Source of the DNA: Tetradesmus obliquus
Taxonomy: Eukaryota > Chlorophyta > Chlorophyceae > Sphaeropleales > Scenedesmaceae
Reading direction: 5' to 3'
DNA length: 64,000 nucleotides
NCBI GenBank assembly: GCA_030272155.1
Contig: CP126206.1
Location: 186,001-250,000 of the forward strand
Both the position numbers and the translations under genes were made by a program. Shown piece by piece: positions 1-11,130 of the stretch. The notes beneath the pieces are model-generated. The model was not told the DNA's origin. It searched no databases and saw only the letters and a program-made list of their open reading frames with translations. How positions within the stretch are numbered: position 1 is the stretch's first letter; each line of letters opens with the position of its first letter.

Positions 1-779
1 GGAGTACAGGGGAACTGGAACTGAGACAGGGACCTGAACTTCCGGAGTAGGAAGGGGGGGGGGGGCATAGACGGTTTGTACCCCCCTGAGTGTATCACAC
101 CAGGAAAATGTCACAGCTCGTTTATTCTTCGCCATCTGCGCATTATTTAAAGTTTTAAAGAGATTACTAGTAAAAAATACATCATGCTTTCATGCTATAT
201 GCAAACTCTCTGTGAACATCATTGCACCATGGTGCGGTAGCCTGTGCCGTGCAATGCCACCCCTGTCTCTCTTGCCAGTGTCTCTGGGGCCCAACTGCAT
301 GCATCGCTAAGCATCACAAATTCATCGCGGAAGCCAGAGGTAAACACTGAAGTATATTTATAGATGTATAGAAACATCATTTAAGCGCGAACATGTGCGG
401 CATAAACGTGTTTGATGCACCTAGTTTTTGTACCCCCCCTGGGGGGGGGGGGGGGTTACAAGGCCCCAACTGCTCGGTGCTACTGTAGCTCCTGTGATGC
501 TTCGCTTTCGCTTTTTCCGACATATATTACATTATTATGCTATAAGAATCTTTCATCCGCAAAATATAGCCAAGATCAACGCATTTGACAAAGTCCATAA
601 TAAAGTGGGTTTATGGGCGCGCAAGTGTAATAAGCCTCTAACGGTGGTAACAGCTTCTACCTGTCACGTTTCGTGCCGGTGGTATACTTATAGTTAGCGC
701 TGTTTGCAATGCTACATCGTGGGGATATTTAAATATGGTGAGTTACAATTAGAGCGATTACGGTACTATACCCTGGCCC
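1..779. other. Non-coding leader region with G/C homopolymers
   Basis: No convincing gene is seen. The stretch contains a G run near 54-66, a C7-G run near 433-456, and two similar short segments (GTTTGTACCCCCCTG near 75 and a close variant near 426), which may be the edges of a degenerate repeat of about 350 bp. Open frames here have no splice-site support and no recognisable domain. Confidence 0.5.
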
Positions 780-1091
780 ATGGCATTCCTCACAGCCCAG
801 GATTGTGCAGCTACAGCTAAGGCTTTCGTTGGTAATGTGTTGGTATTGGTATTGGTATTTTGGTAATTTGGCGATAGCTACGTCGATACTGGCCAGCAGC
901 GCAATCGGAAAGTTGTGACGGATTCCATTTCACACGTTTTATCGATCTATGCGTACCAACTGGACCGGCGCGCCTGCTTTGTCGCCCAAAAATGTGATTA
1001 CATGTGCTTTGGTATTGGTGGTGGTATTGGTAATCCGTTGTTATTGGTATCGGCCCTTAGCTGCACGATTACCAAGAGACAGGAATGCCAT
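780..1091. repeat. Imperfect inverted repeat (MITE-like), about 312 bp
   Basis: ATGGCATTCCT at 780-790 followed 14 bases later by GTGCAGCTA (805-813) is mirrored by TAGCTGCAC (1058-1066) followed 14 bases later by AGGAATGCCAT (1081-1091). The equal spacing on both arms supports one inverted repeat of about 34 bp with a diverged centre. The interior is rich in TTGGTATTGGTA-type repeats. No target-site duplication was identified, so it is not certain that this is a transposed element. Confidence 0.4.
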
Positions 1092-1579
1092 GAGGGTGCA
1101 GGAAACTTTTCAAGGGTGCCAAACTGCTGATCTCGGCGAGCTGAACACAGTCGCTTTACCTTGTCAATCTGAATATTATATCATATACTTGCGGTGCGTT
1201 GGCCTCATTCCGCACGAGCTGCGGTCAACCGCAAGCCCAGGTAACACTGTTTCATGAGGGCACTGCCCTCCTGAGGAGCACTGTTGACATGTGTTGTTTT
1301 CTTTCCGTGCCTGATTATGTTAATTTCATTACATATGTGAGGTATTTTGTGTGGTTTGTTAGGGAATTCTTACAAGTCGGCACATGCGGAGGTGTCGACA
1401 CGAGTGACGTCACTCGCTTGCACGCCGTGCCAAACGTGGACGAGATACTTCTTCAGTGCAATATCGTGAAGACTTTGTCGTGAAGGACTTTAGCTGAGCG
1501 CTTCTGCCACCAAGCAGCGCCATTTTCGAGCGTTCATCCACTACAGCTGTAGTTACTGCTTCACTGCGTTCTGCGGGTC
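1092..1579. other. Upstream region of the fucosyltransferase-like gene
   Basis: No gene is supported here. This stretch presumably holds the promoter and 5' UTR of the gene starting at 1580. No TATA box or other element could be assigned with confidence. Confidence 0.4.
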
Positions 1580-4500
1580 ATGACAAGGATGCGTTTTCCT
1601 GGCTTGCATCGCATCATAATCGTTTTGTGCATCCTGATTGTAGTGTCTGCCGCTTCACTTGCGGCACAAAGTACAGGAGCACGAGCGCAACAGCACCTGC
1701 CCACTTTTAGGCGCCACTACTTGCTGATCAATGACTCTGTGCAGCTGGAGCCCTGCACTTCCCACCAGCTGCCGCGTGCTTGGACAGCATCAAACCCTGG
1801 AGCCCAAGGTGCAATGCAGCTACCTGGCACTGCTGAAATGCTGAAACTCATTTACGCTCACCAGCATCCCTCGGACTGCAGTACTGCTAAGTTCTTCGTG
1901 TATCGGCCACCTACTCGCCTGGGAATCGGTGCAATGGTAGACTATCTGGCGAATGCAATTGCTTGGGCAATGACGGATGGCAGGGTGTTGCTGGTGGACT
2001 ACCAGTCACCATGGACGCGGTAGGAGCCGGTGCTGCCTCTGCATAGCTGGCACTTGATGCTTCTGGTGGGATGCCATGAACAGTTGCTCGTGGTATTGTT
2101 TGCATCTATCTGCCTGCCACGTGATGCAGCATTGCACAGTCGCCAGCAGCAGACCTGAGCTGCTGCATCTCAGCAGAAAACATAAAGCATTAGTGTGTGT
2201 TTTCAAGCCTTTCGGTTCAACCACCCTCATTAAATGCATGTGTGGGCTTTGCTGCAGCTGAATATGTCTACAGCAGTAAGGTACAGCAGCAGCAGCAGCA
2301 GCATATGGAGGATGTGTCATGCCAACTAACGCCAGTGCCATTGTTCCATCTGTGCTGCTGGGACTCGTGCTGCTGCAGAGGACCTCCGCACTCGTAAGTG
2401 CACATCAACTGCAGGCATGAGCATGCATTTGCATACATCACTATCCTGTTGCATATTTTGCAGCGCACGCCGGAAGACTGCAGCCACGGATGTGAACAGC
2501 TGCCATTACAGTTGAGTGTGACATCATGATAACAGACCACAGCAGGCATGTACAGGTGGACGGCTGATAACAACACGTGTGTGCCCAGATGGAAGCAGGG
2601 CAAGCCAGCGCAACAGCAAGCTTGACCCAGCACGGAATATTCGTGTTGTGCCCTGCACATAGTGCTGACCACCACTTTGATTGATCGTGCTCAACATAAC
2701 ATGTCAACCAGCATCTGCTAGCAACCCTTACCCACGGTGGGTTGCTGTGTGCCAGGTTTTGTCAAGGCGGTGCATTGGCAGTTGACGAGTGCTACTTTGA
2801 GCCGATTTCGTCATGCTCTCTGCGGGACGCATACGGCCCAGATGTCGTGGCTGCCTGGGGCCAGTACCTGTCAGACGCCACCCTCGATGCAGCCCGACAG
2901 CGCCTGCATGGGGACCGTGTCACATTTAATGCTGTCACAGGACAAGATCAACAGCAAAAACCCCAGCTGCCGTCGCAGGTGCGCACATCGCATGCCACCC
3001 ATGACAAATCCGCACTAACAATGCCGGCGGTAGGCGGTAAAGGGCTAACTGTGAGCAAGACTTGCTTGCTCAGCACAAATGTAGTGGCAATGGTTGACTA
3101 CGAGCAAGAATGGGCAGTCACAGCTGAAATAAAGCAGTCACATGTTCGTATAGCATGCATGCAAGCGCTCGTGCACGGCTCAGCTGTGGGTATACGGAGC
3201 TCCACAGTAGTTGCAACCACCGCTCCAGTGCTGCATGTTCAGACTGCTGCGGTGACTGCTGGTCACCATAAACTCACTGCGAGCTGCTTGTTCTGGTGGC
3301 TGTCACCATACAACCCAACAGGCAGCACCATTCCTCGGCGGCATTCTCAAAGGAGTGCTAACTGGCGGTATCCCATCGGAGATGTTTTGGTTTCGTGCCA
3401 TCGCCACAGCGTATGTTGTGCGCTTGAACAGTAGGACCCTGCAGGTGAGGCAGCCTCTGTTTCACCAGTGCATCCATCTGCCTATCTGCAGACCTGGCGT
3501 GCACAAATGGGCTGCTGTTGATGTGTATGTGATGCTCAGCAGTTCAGCACTGGTGTTCTGAGGCATTGGCACTGAACAGGAGGCACAGTTGCACAGAACA
3601 GAAGTGATTGCTGCACTGAACAACTTGCCCTGAACAGCAGTGGCAGCCGCAGTGCACAGCAATGCAGTAGCAATGATCAGCAGTGGCAGTTGCTCTGAAC
3701 AGCAGTGGCAGCCGCCGTGCACAGCAGTTGCAGTTGCAGTAGCAGTGAAAAGCAGTGCCAGTTGCTCTAAAGAGCAGTGGCAGTTGTTCTGAACAGCAGT
3801 GGCAGTTGCACTGAACAGCAGTGGCTGCGCAAGGCGAATGTGCCATGAGATGAACGCTCCAAAGCAACACCTTTATCTCGCAGCGGTCCACAGCCTGCAG
3901 CGGCTGCAACAGGGCTGCCATGCTTATGCAAACACAGCCAGCTGTACATTTGCTCAGTTGTGCATTTACCATGTCTAAACCCGTCAGTTTACATCTCATG
4001 TGGTGTGCTGACGGTGCAGGTTATCAACCACCTGAAGCAGCTTTTTTTTCAGGGCCAGTCTGTAGCCCCAGGCACGCTCTCCGTGCACATCCGCAGAGGA
4101 GACAAGGCTGGCAAGGAGATGCAGTGGGTGTCAGACGAAACCTTTCAGGCATTGGCTTGGGCCATGTATGACGCTAACAAGGATGTTTTGAATCGAACAG
4201 CATTTGTTAGCACAGAAGACCCCGGAGCCCTGCATACATTCACGGACAACATGAAAAACTGGACTGTTCAGTACACCACGGTGCCTAGGAACAACCACCA
4301 AGGCAAACAGGTGGGAGCACAGCATGTCAGCAACCACCTGAGAAAGCCAAACGCTGCACTTGCATGTTCAGAGGTCGGAAGCTGTAAGATGCAGGTTCTT
4401 GACGATGGCATGCCACCATGGTGCTTTGAGCCAGCACGTCTGTTGCGCCTGCACCACAGCTGCATTAAGAAGACGACGTGCAGGCAAGGCGGCTAGCCTG

Positions 4501-5125
4501 GCAGGTGTTGGCATTGTGCACTGGTTTCACGAATGGCTTGATATTGCATCCCGTTGCAAGCACATGCATTGCCAAACAGCTACAATCAACTCCCGTCTTT
4601 AGCTTCACTTCTTCATCAGGCCGATGTGTTTTTTGCATGCAGCCATTTGCCCATGCACCAACTGTTGAAGCAGTGCGTGCCTTTCTGAACCTGGACCTGC
4701 TCCTTGAATGCAATGGTGAGATCAATGGCTTGGCATGCAGTGTCTCACTGGTTGTGCTGTCTACCATAAATAATGTCCACGCTGGCCATTTGCGCCTACA
4801 CGTTAGCCTTAACAAAATTGGCATCCGGCTGGCAAAGCAAACTATTGATTGCTTGCAGTATGTTTGTGCTCAAAAAGCTGAGGAGCTCCAATTTTACTAG
4901 CTAGCTGAGCCTATAGGCTGAACCAATGACTGCACGAATCTTTGCTATGCCATGCGTCAACAACATTCCTCAATGTCTGTCGTGCGCGGTGCCGCATGCA
5001 CACCAGGTTGGGTGGGCACCATGGGCTCTGCGTGGTCCACCTTGACAGAGCGTCTCCGATCTACCGTGAGGTGCAAGGCAGACATGCCCTACGCAGACGG
5101 GTTTGGTAAAGTGGATGGCGGTTAG
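1580..5125 (+). CDS. Alpha-fucosyltransferase-like type II membrane protein (FUT8/NodZ-like, six exons)
   Basis: Six exons give one 422-aa frame: 1580-2019, 2756-2978, 3322-3444, 4020-4310, 4643-4715 and 5007-5125. All junctions are GT-AG and agree in phase. Residues about 11-29 form a hydrophobic segment after a basic start, as in a Golgi signal anchor. The motif VHIRRGDKAGKE (from residue 284, R287-R288) resembles the GDP-fucose-binding motif of alpha-1,6-fucosyltransferases. STEDPGALHTF and the C-terminal WVGTMGSAWSTLTERLRSTV also resemble conserved stretches of that superfamily. By family, it would transfer fucose from GDP-fucose to a glycan in the Golgi lumen; acceptor and linkage cannot be read from sequence. 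ATG 1580 is chosen because it opens the hydrophobic exon; ATG 1589 is an alternative. The protein is shorter than animal FUT8 and lacks a visible SH3 domain. The exon calls are inference, but six phase-compatible junctions make the model strong. Confidence 0.8.
3562..3830. repeat. Intronic minisatellite (GAACAGCAGTGGCAGTTG-type)
   Basis: The third intron of the fucosyltransferase-like gene contains many degenerate copies of a roughly 20-40 bp unit built on CTGAACAGCAGTGGCAG. Copies are imperfect and sometimes shortened to GCAGTTGCAGTAGCAGTG. It is likely a slippage-prone minisatellite; no coding role is supported. Confidence 0.75.
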
Positions 5126-5216
5126 GCACATCCCTGCCTTGCAAGAATGACAGGGAGTGTGCTAGCTGTGAAAGCTGGCTAGGGTGGCATACTTGCATTC
5201 AGCATGGGTGCATCCA

Positions 5217-5221
5217 TGTAA
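5217..5221 (+). promoter_or_regulatory. Putative TGTAA polyadenylation signal
   Basis: TGTAA, the usual green-algal polyadenylation signal, lies 92 bp beyond the stop codon of the fucosyltransferase-like gene. It is a short motif that could occur by chance, but distance and strand fit. Confidence 0.45.
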
Positions 5222-5261
5222 TTCCCAAATATCTTAAATTGATCCTTTCACTCTGGCTGAT

Positions 5262-5500
5262 ACCAGCACACTGGCGGCGCCACACAAACCGGCAAAATTC
5301 CCGCCAGCCAGGGCCCTCCGGGCCCTGCAAACGGTGTCAGGCGCCTGGGGCGCCTGGGGCGCCTGGCATCTGCCCCCTCCTTTCCCCGCTGATTTTGGCA
5401 CCCCACGCCCGCTTTGCGGGCGAAGGGGCACCCCACACATATGGAAAATTCGCCGCACGGTGCTTGGTGCCTGGATGTGTGGGGCGGGAGTGTACTGTAA
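5262..5500. repeat. GC-rich island with palindromes and 9-bp direct repeats
   Basis: A compact GC-rich stretch contains a GGGCCCTCCGGGCCCTG palindromic run, three consecutive GGCGCCTGG units near 5338-5368, and a CCCGCTTTGCGGGCG hairpin near 5407-5421. Composition and style differ from the AT-richer neighbours and recall palindromic repeats of chlorophycean organelle genomes. An organellar insertion is possible but unproven. Confidence 0.4.
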
Positions 5501-7083
5501 AGGGACGAATTCAACTTGCGAACTGCATTACGGTGCACTTTCAAGCAATGATGTGAAGTGTCACAGTGTCGTTAAGCACGCGTACGACGGCCCGGACGAA
5601 AACGAAATTTTCCTGTTGCGGCAGCAGTGTCGCAGTGTGCCACAAACGCATCCACATAGAATCTCAACAGCGGTGTCGTGAGCAACAGACATCATAAGCG
5701 GCAGTTCATTTGCAATTTAGTAGCCCCTCACAGCTCAGTGCTCGTGGCCTGCTGAACTGTGGTTGACAACTGGTATAGGAGTGTTGCATCACATGCAAAA
5801 GCGAGATACCGGCCTGCGCATAACCACTGGCCACTACTATCTTTGCCCAGCAAAACACCAGCACCTATGTCCCCACCAGTTGCCTACTATTACCTACTAA
5901 TGAACAACCAGCCCAGCTGCAGCTCCTGGGGTGTGCCACGTGGTTTATGTTGTAGAACAGCACATGGCGGCCAGCTAGTGGTGGCGGTACTGTGTTTTCA
6001 GCATACATTGTGGCTCAACTTGCGTTCACCCGACTTAAAGAGGCCAGCTGAAATTTTCGCCTCAGTCAGCAGAATCGCCTGCACCACTGATGCAGGCGCT
6101 GAATTTTGCCTAATGTCTGCTGAAACAAGGGGGTTCTGCTCACAGTGTTCCATGCATGGAAACTGAGGGTGTCATCCTTGTCCGACCCGGACGAATGGGA
6201 ATGAGGACGGAGACTGTGGCCTACCGGCCAGCGTTGCTTCTTGTGTTACACGGGGCTCTTTCGCCTCCTATTGCTCTGGCTCAGCTCACGCTGTGTTGGT
6301 GTCAATGTGCTCCGCGTTCTGCAGAGCCTGGTCCGGATCCGCAATTATGGTGAAGGTCGAGCGCGCGAGGCGCAGGCAGTGCAGAGCGTCGTGGAGCGTT
6401 AACAGTCTCAAAAAAGGTTGAACCAAGGCAAAGTCGCAGCCTCGTGATTTATCTAGGAATTTAATTATGAAGATTTTGCAATTTACGAAGTTCAGTCGTG
6501 CCTCTTCGCCAGGTTCACTGGCTTCTGGTGTTTTTGGGCGTGGGGTTTACTTTGCCAGAGGTTGCGCGCAGGTTTTTCCTTTACAAAGTCACTAAAAGAT
6601 ACTGTTCATGTAAGCAAAGGTAATGAAGTGCCTCGTAGGGGCTGGGAGGGATGGGTGGGTGGCCGGGCTCCATTAAACGCAACATATGTGATGCATCTGT
6701 GACAGTACTGTCAACCACGGCAACGGTGGCCATGTCAAGCCGTGCGCCTCGCACACAAGCAAGGAAACGATCGTCCGGGATGCGGAGTCACCGACTCCCT
6801 GATTTATACTGGTGTCTGCACTTGACACTGCAGCGGCGTCACTCTGCCAGAGCACGCCAGCCGGCGCAATGTTACTACTCTTACTGGTGGTTACTTGGTT
6901 TAGGCGAGCTTTATCCTGAAGATAGAAGCAACTTGAATTCGTTGTGCTTACTGCAGATAAAACTCTGCACACTAAATACAGCAGATTAATTGCTCTAGGC
7001 GCCATGCTATCAAAGTGTGCTATAATCTCATCGAACCTAGCTAGTTTATTTAAACTTGCGTACAAGTTTCCATCATTGACAGC
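5501..7083. other. Intergenic stretch without a supported gene
   Basis: Several open frames occur on both strands, but none has a recognisable domain, consistent codon use or paired splice signals. No repeat structure was recognised apart from short A and T runs near 6410-6600. Confidence 0.5.
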
Positions 7084-7528
7084 ATGGGCCAGCTGCAAAT
7101 GCCAACTCAATCCCGATGGGCCCTGTGCTGCGTGGCTGTGGCTCTGACTTTGCTTGCGATCTGGGACTTCTCGGCTGTGCACTGCTCAAGGGCAGAGTCT
7201 GCTGTCTTTCTCGCAGAATTCCGGAAGGGTCCAGTACGAGTCGATGACGCAGGCACATCATTGCGTCAGTATATTCCAGACGAGCTCAAGTCGGTGTTGG
7301 TCTGTATCACCGCGCAACTCAATGTGAGTGCCCGTTTACCACGGTGAATGCTGCCAAACATTGAATCACCTACAGTTGTGGGAATTGCTACTGCTGCTTG
7401 ATCCTTAGGTTGCAAAGACGTCGCACCTGGAGATCATGCTGATTGAGGCAGCACGGTACCGGTACAATTGCAAGAGCCTCTTGTGGCATGTCCTTCGCCC
7501 CCTTTACCTGAAGCTAAGGGTCGTGTAA
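7084..7528 (+). CDS. Hypothetical small secreted or membrane protein (two exons)
   Basis: Exon 7084-7323 ends at a GTGAGT donor and joins in phase 0 to exon 7409-7528 (acceptor TCCTTAG), giving a 119-aa protein ending in TAA. Residues about 11-27 are hydrophobic (CCVAVALTLLAIWDF), suggesting a signal peptide or anchor; the rest contains ESAVFLAEFRKGPVRVDD and EIMLIEAARYRYN, which match no family recognised here. The second exon could instead end at GTAAAC (7523) and continue in phase into 7747-7841, adding a segment with DVLLVTDGRTDG, so the 3' end is uncertain. TGTAA motifs occur at 7524 and 7558. No function is proposed. Confidence 0.4.
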
Positions 7529-8531
7529 ACTACCCGGTAAAGGGCCTTTACACGAAGTGTAAAAACATCGTTCGAGGCATTAAACGGGCTCGTTGGCCTG
7601 GTTCGTACGCACGGGCGCATTACAAGCTTGACGCAGAACCCGTCACAGTTTTTTGAAGGCGCTGCGCGCCAGTACATACTATTTACCGGCATTTTACCAT
7701 TACCATTAACATTACATTTTACCACATTTTGCTTAACTTAAGCTTCAGGATTGCCAGCCAAGGGACATGCCATCCTCAGCGGCTGAGCCCCTCCTTGGAT
7801 GTGTTGCTGGTGACAGACGGACGGACAGATGGAAGCACTGCAGGTCCCTGTAGTGATCTCCTGGCTTTGAAGCCACAGGGCGACGCAGTTCCCTGCCAAC
7901 GGCACAAAGACGGCGCGCCGTACGGTGTGCACATGCGCATGTGCATGCATTTGTCGCAGCTGTCCCCTCATCGGTTGTCTGCTGAGCTTGGGCGCTCATC
8001 TGCATCGCTGAAATTGTTGCCGCAACAACATTCAACGATCCTTACCTCATTTTGAGCTGCCAGGTACCAAATGCAGCATGGTGCAGTTGGTGCTGTTACT
8101 GCGGTGCCAAGGTTGCTGTTTTGTTTCTACTGCTCGCAACACTCTCACATACAATTTATTTACTCGCACCTTTCATGGACGCTGGCGTCACGGCCGCGCG
8201 CTGCCCATGGCGATAAACACGGCAGCGAGGTTGACCAGGTCTCCGGTCCGGCAAGTGACAAGCTCTAGCCGTGTGTTGCTTCCAGTTCAAACGGTGTGTT
8301 TCAAACAATTGATTGGCTATAGCATCATTTGCAGGGCCATGCAAGCAGCGGCGATCACTTTGGTAATCCATTTTTAGCACTGCACTGGCATGCCACTGCG
8401 CAGCAGCTGGTGACAGGGCTGCCACAGGCAACTTGCAGCGAGCAGGGCGATTCTGGGGCTGCACAAAAAAATTGTGTTGATAGCTTAGCACTTTGAGGCG
8501 CTTTGCAGGCGTGGGGAGGCGGTGCCTGCTA
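7529..8531. other. Region with no firmly supported gene
   Basis: Apart from the possible extra exon of the preceding gene (7747-7841), no coding unit is convincing. Near 7690-7725 there is an AT-rich stretch of CCATTACCATTAACATTACA-type repeats, which on the minus strand reads as degenerate TGTAAT units and might be the tail of an old retroelement; no reverse transcriptase remnant was found next to it. Confidence 0.4.
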
Positions 8532-8822
8532 AGGGGGCGGTTTATTTGAGACTGAGACACCCAGTTAATCTGTGGAGGGGTACAACCGCTTACCGGGGGT
8601 CAAGCTCTTGCCTACACGCTGATCAAAGTCGCTTGCCGCTTCCCCCCCCCCCCCCCCCCCCCCTCCCGGTAGGCTTTCCCCAGCTGTTCAGTGTGCTGAC
8701 TGGCAGTGACAACTTTGCTTCCCGCCTCCCCCCCCCCTGGAGCGCATGGGAATTGAGCTCGCTTGTCGTTTACCCCCCCTTCATTTTAACTCGGTGTCTC
8801 AGTCTCAAATAAACCGCCCCCT
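8532..8822. mobile_element. MITE-like TIR element, 291 bp
   Basis: The left end (8532-8565, beginning AGGGGGCGGTTTATTTGAG) and the right end (8789-8822, reverse complement) form near-perfect terminal inverted repeats of about 34 bp, with one mismatch near the inner edge. There is no coding capacity; the interior contains a C run (8643-8662) and two shorter C runs. A clear target-site duplication was not seen. The right end lies 4 bp past the stop codon of the minus-strand coiled-coil gene, so the element sits in that gene's 3' UTR. Confidence 0.75.
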
Positions 8823-8826
8823 AAAG

Positions 8827-9276
8827 CTATTTTTTTAGGGTTGCGTGGTTTAACCTAATATTGGCAGTGTCAACAATGCCCTCAAAAGCCTTGACCAGGT
8901 GCTGCTTGAGGATATCTGCATATTCAGGATGGACTCTAGTCCGCAACACTGCGCGAATGCCCTTCTTATCTGCTGTAGACTGCAGGCACACATCTTGAAA
9001 CAGACACGACTGCTTGCTGAACCCCGATGACGTGCATGCCACAGAAAGCACAGACTGCATGTTCGTCTGAACAGCACTGCGCGTCAATGCAGCCAAGTTG
9101 ACATGATCCGTGCGCTGCAAGATGTGTGCTAGGTCTGCAAGCTTTTCTACCTGTTCATGAACCTGCTGTTGCTGCTTCAGCAACAACTGTTGCAGCCGCT
9201 GCAGGTGCTGCTCATGCTGCTGCTTCCACTCCAGCAGCCGCTGCTGCTGCTGCTGTTCCTGCTGAGCGTACTTTGC
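8827..9276 (-). CDS. Secreted coiled-coil protein, exon 2 (C-terminal part)
   Basis: This exon begins at a strong TCTCTCTGCAG acceptor and encodes 149 residues ending in TAG. The first 40 residues are Gln-rich with heptad-like spacing (QQRLLEWKQQHEQHLQRLQQ), predicting a coiled coil. The remainder (EKLADLAHILQRTDHV and onward) has six cysteines and no family recognised here. It joins in phase 0 to exon 39020-39100, which encodes a signal peptide, giving a 176-aa protein. The 29.7-kb array now occupies the intron. The frame immediately upstream of the exon contains TAA, consistent with intron. Function unknown. Confidence 0.6.
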   Translation of the reverse strand, partial: AKYAQQEQQQQQRLLEWKQQHEQHLQRLQQLLLKQQQQVHEQVEKLADLAHILQRTDHVNLAALTRSAVQTNMQSVLSVACTSSGFSKQSCLFQDVCLQSTADKKGIRAVLRTRVHPEYADILKQHLVKAFEGIVDTANIRLNHATLKK

Positions 9277-9346
9277 CTGCAGAGAGATGGCGGTCAGCTC
9301 CTCTGCTGTTCTGTCAACGGCGCGGCTGCCAGCGTGATTCTGTTAC

Positions 9347-10067
9347 CAGCTGGGCATGGTACAAATGTAGCGAACAAGTGGCCTACATATAAATGTCAAG
9401 CTTTCAACGACGAATCTAAATCAATTTGAGCTGTTAGCAGTGGCACAGTGTGCTGCAAGAAAAGTGCTAAAACACGTTGCCCTGAAGTGCCCCGACTCGG
9501 CTGTTACATATGTTAACTTGCGCTGTAGAGTGTTGCTGTGGGTGCTGCTGCCTGCAACATGTTTTGATGTGTAATGTAATTCTTCTGGGCTTCCCTTGCT
9601 GGCTGATCAGGCACTGCAGTTCTGGTGTGCCAAGTGCCCTGCCGCTGCTGTTGCGCTCTGCTGCTTGGCGCTGTGCGCTGCACATACAGTTTCAACTGTC
9701 ATATCTGTTACATAGTGCGCAACACCGCTTCAGGCCCACCGGCAGCTGCTGCGCGCGTGCAGCTAGTGTGGCTGCACAGAGTTTGTTGAGGACTAGTATT
9801 CTACACAGTTTCCTGCAAACATCCTTCTTGTGTGATCAAGGCGAATTCTGGAGCTCAAAATTACTAGCAGTTTGGAGCTGCTGCTGCTGGCAGGTGAGGC
9901 CCTGCTGTGCAGTTGGGATGCAAGCAAACCAAAGCAGCAGCACTGGCAGCTGTGCCTTACTGTGCCTGCCACATACAGCAGGTTGCTATGCCAGCATGGC
10001 TGTCTGCTTGCAAGCTGTGTTGATTTGTTGCAAAATGCAGATGCTGCGTTTGTACCATGCCCAGCTG
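9347..10067 (+). mobile_element. 721-bp TIR segment, copy 1
   Basis: The ends are inverted repeats: 19 perfect bases (CAGCTGGGCATGGTACAAA) and 24 of 26 overall. No transposase is encoded. It may be a non-autonomous element or the terminal domain of the larger transposon. Coding-like segments occur on the plus strand, for example NQFELLAVAQCAARKVLK near 9420-9480 and ALQFWCAKCPAAAVALCCLA after an acceptor near 9610, but no complete gene could be built. Confidence 0.75.
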
Positions 10068-11130
10068 AGACTGTAATTGCATGCCAGCCTTTGCTGCAGC
10101 AGTTCTTAGCCTGCACTGCATCCCTTCTGTTGCTGTTCCTGGACTTGGTGCCTGAAGTGCACACCTACCTTTTTATGCTATGGCTGATGTGCTCCTGCTG
10201 CTGCTGGGTATGCAGCTGATTTTACTGCGGCAGTAGCACTGTTTGCAATCTATGATATCTGCCTGGGCAGGAGCAGCAGCAGCAGCAGACGACAGGAAAC
10301 GTTACAGCTATGTGTGCTTTGAATCACGGTGGCATGTGCTTTTCAACTGCAGTTGTTGGTGGGCGTGACAGCAGCAGCATGTGCCAGCAGGTGCCTCACT
10401 GCTGCTACCTAATTTTTTTGCGAAGGCTTTCAGTACAGCGCTGTGTTCAACGTCGTTTAATGTTCATTCCAAATTGTTTACAGGTGCTGCAGCAACGCGA
10501 TCGAGCTGCAGTGCTCTGGACATCCGTGTTGACCCGTCAGGCTCACCTGCAACGTGGGCTTGCGAGGGCCCTTCAGGATTGGTTTTCTGCCTCAACCAAA
10601 GGTACGTTGCATAATGTGTCGACGATGATGATTTGGCAGCGTGGCAGCTGTGTGGCTCGGAGCAGGCTTGTTTCAGGGCACCTTTCCGTCTTGAAGTTCT
10701 TCACCATACCGCAGTTTATTTCGGCTCGAGCCATGCTTAAATCAATCATCAAATATAAAAGTTAATTTACCGCAAGGTTTCTTGCAGGCTCCGTGCATAA
10801 AGCTTGGCAGGCCAACAGTCGTCACAACTCACGCGAGTGACAGCAGCAGGAGCCATGTTCAAGAGCTACGAGCGTAGTTGAATTATGCCAGGAATTTTTC
10901 CGTTACATTCGGCAATTCAGCATGACTGCAAATGCCTGTATGTGAAATGGCCACCAAGTGCCTTGCTGCCTTGCAGCAGTTGTTTGAAGCAGGAACCACT
11001 CCTGACAAGTCTGAGCACCAAAGCACAACATCCACATGTATTTTACTCATACCATAAGCTTCTGAACATGCCATTTTGTTCCCACACTCGCTCTCAGGTG
11101 AACACCAGGAAGTAACCACCCTACAGCAGC

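Noticed and set aside
2742-3434. 230-codon open frame as a single gene
   Set aside because: Only its first part (2756-2978) is an exon of the fucosyltransferase-like gene. The rest runs through a GT-AG intron and ends in the wrong frame for exon 3.
9510-10076. 188-codon Cys-rich open frame in the 721-bp segment
   Set aside because: Its composition (CCCGCCCLQ) reflects GCTGCTG repeats read in a poor frame, and it overlaps better candidate exons in another frame. There is no domain or splice support.
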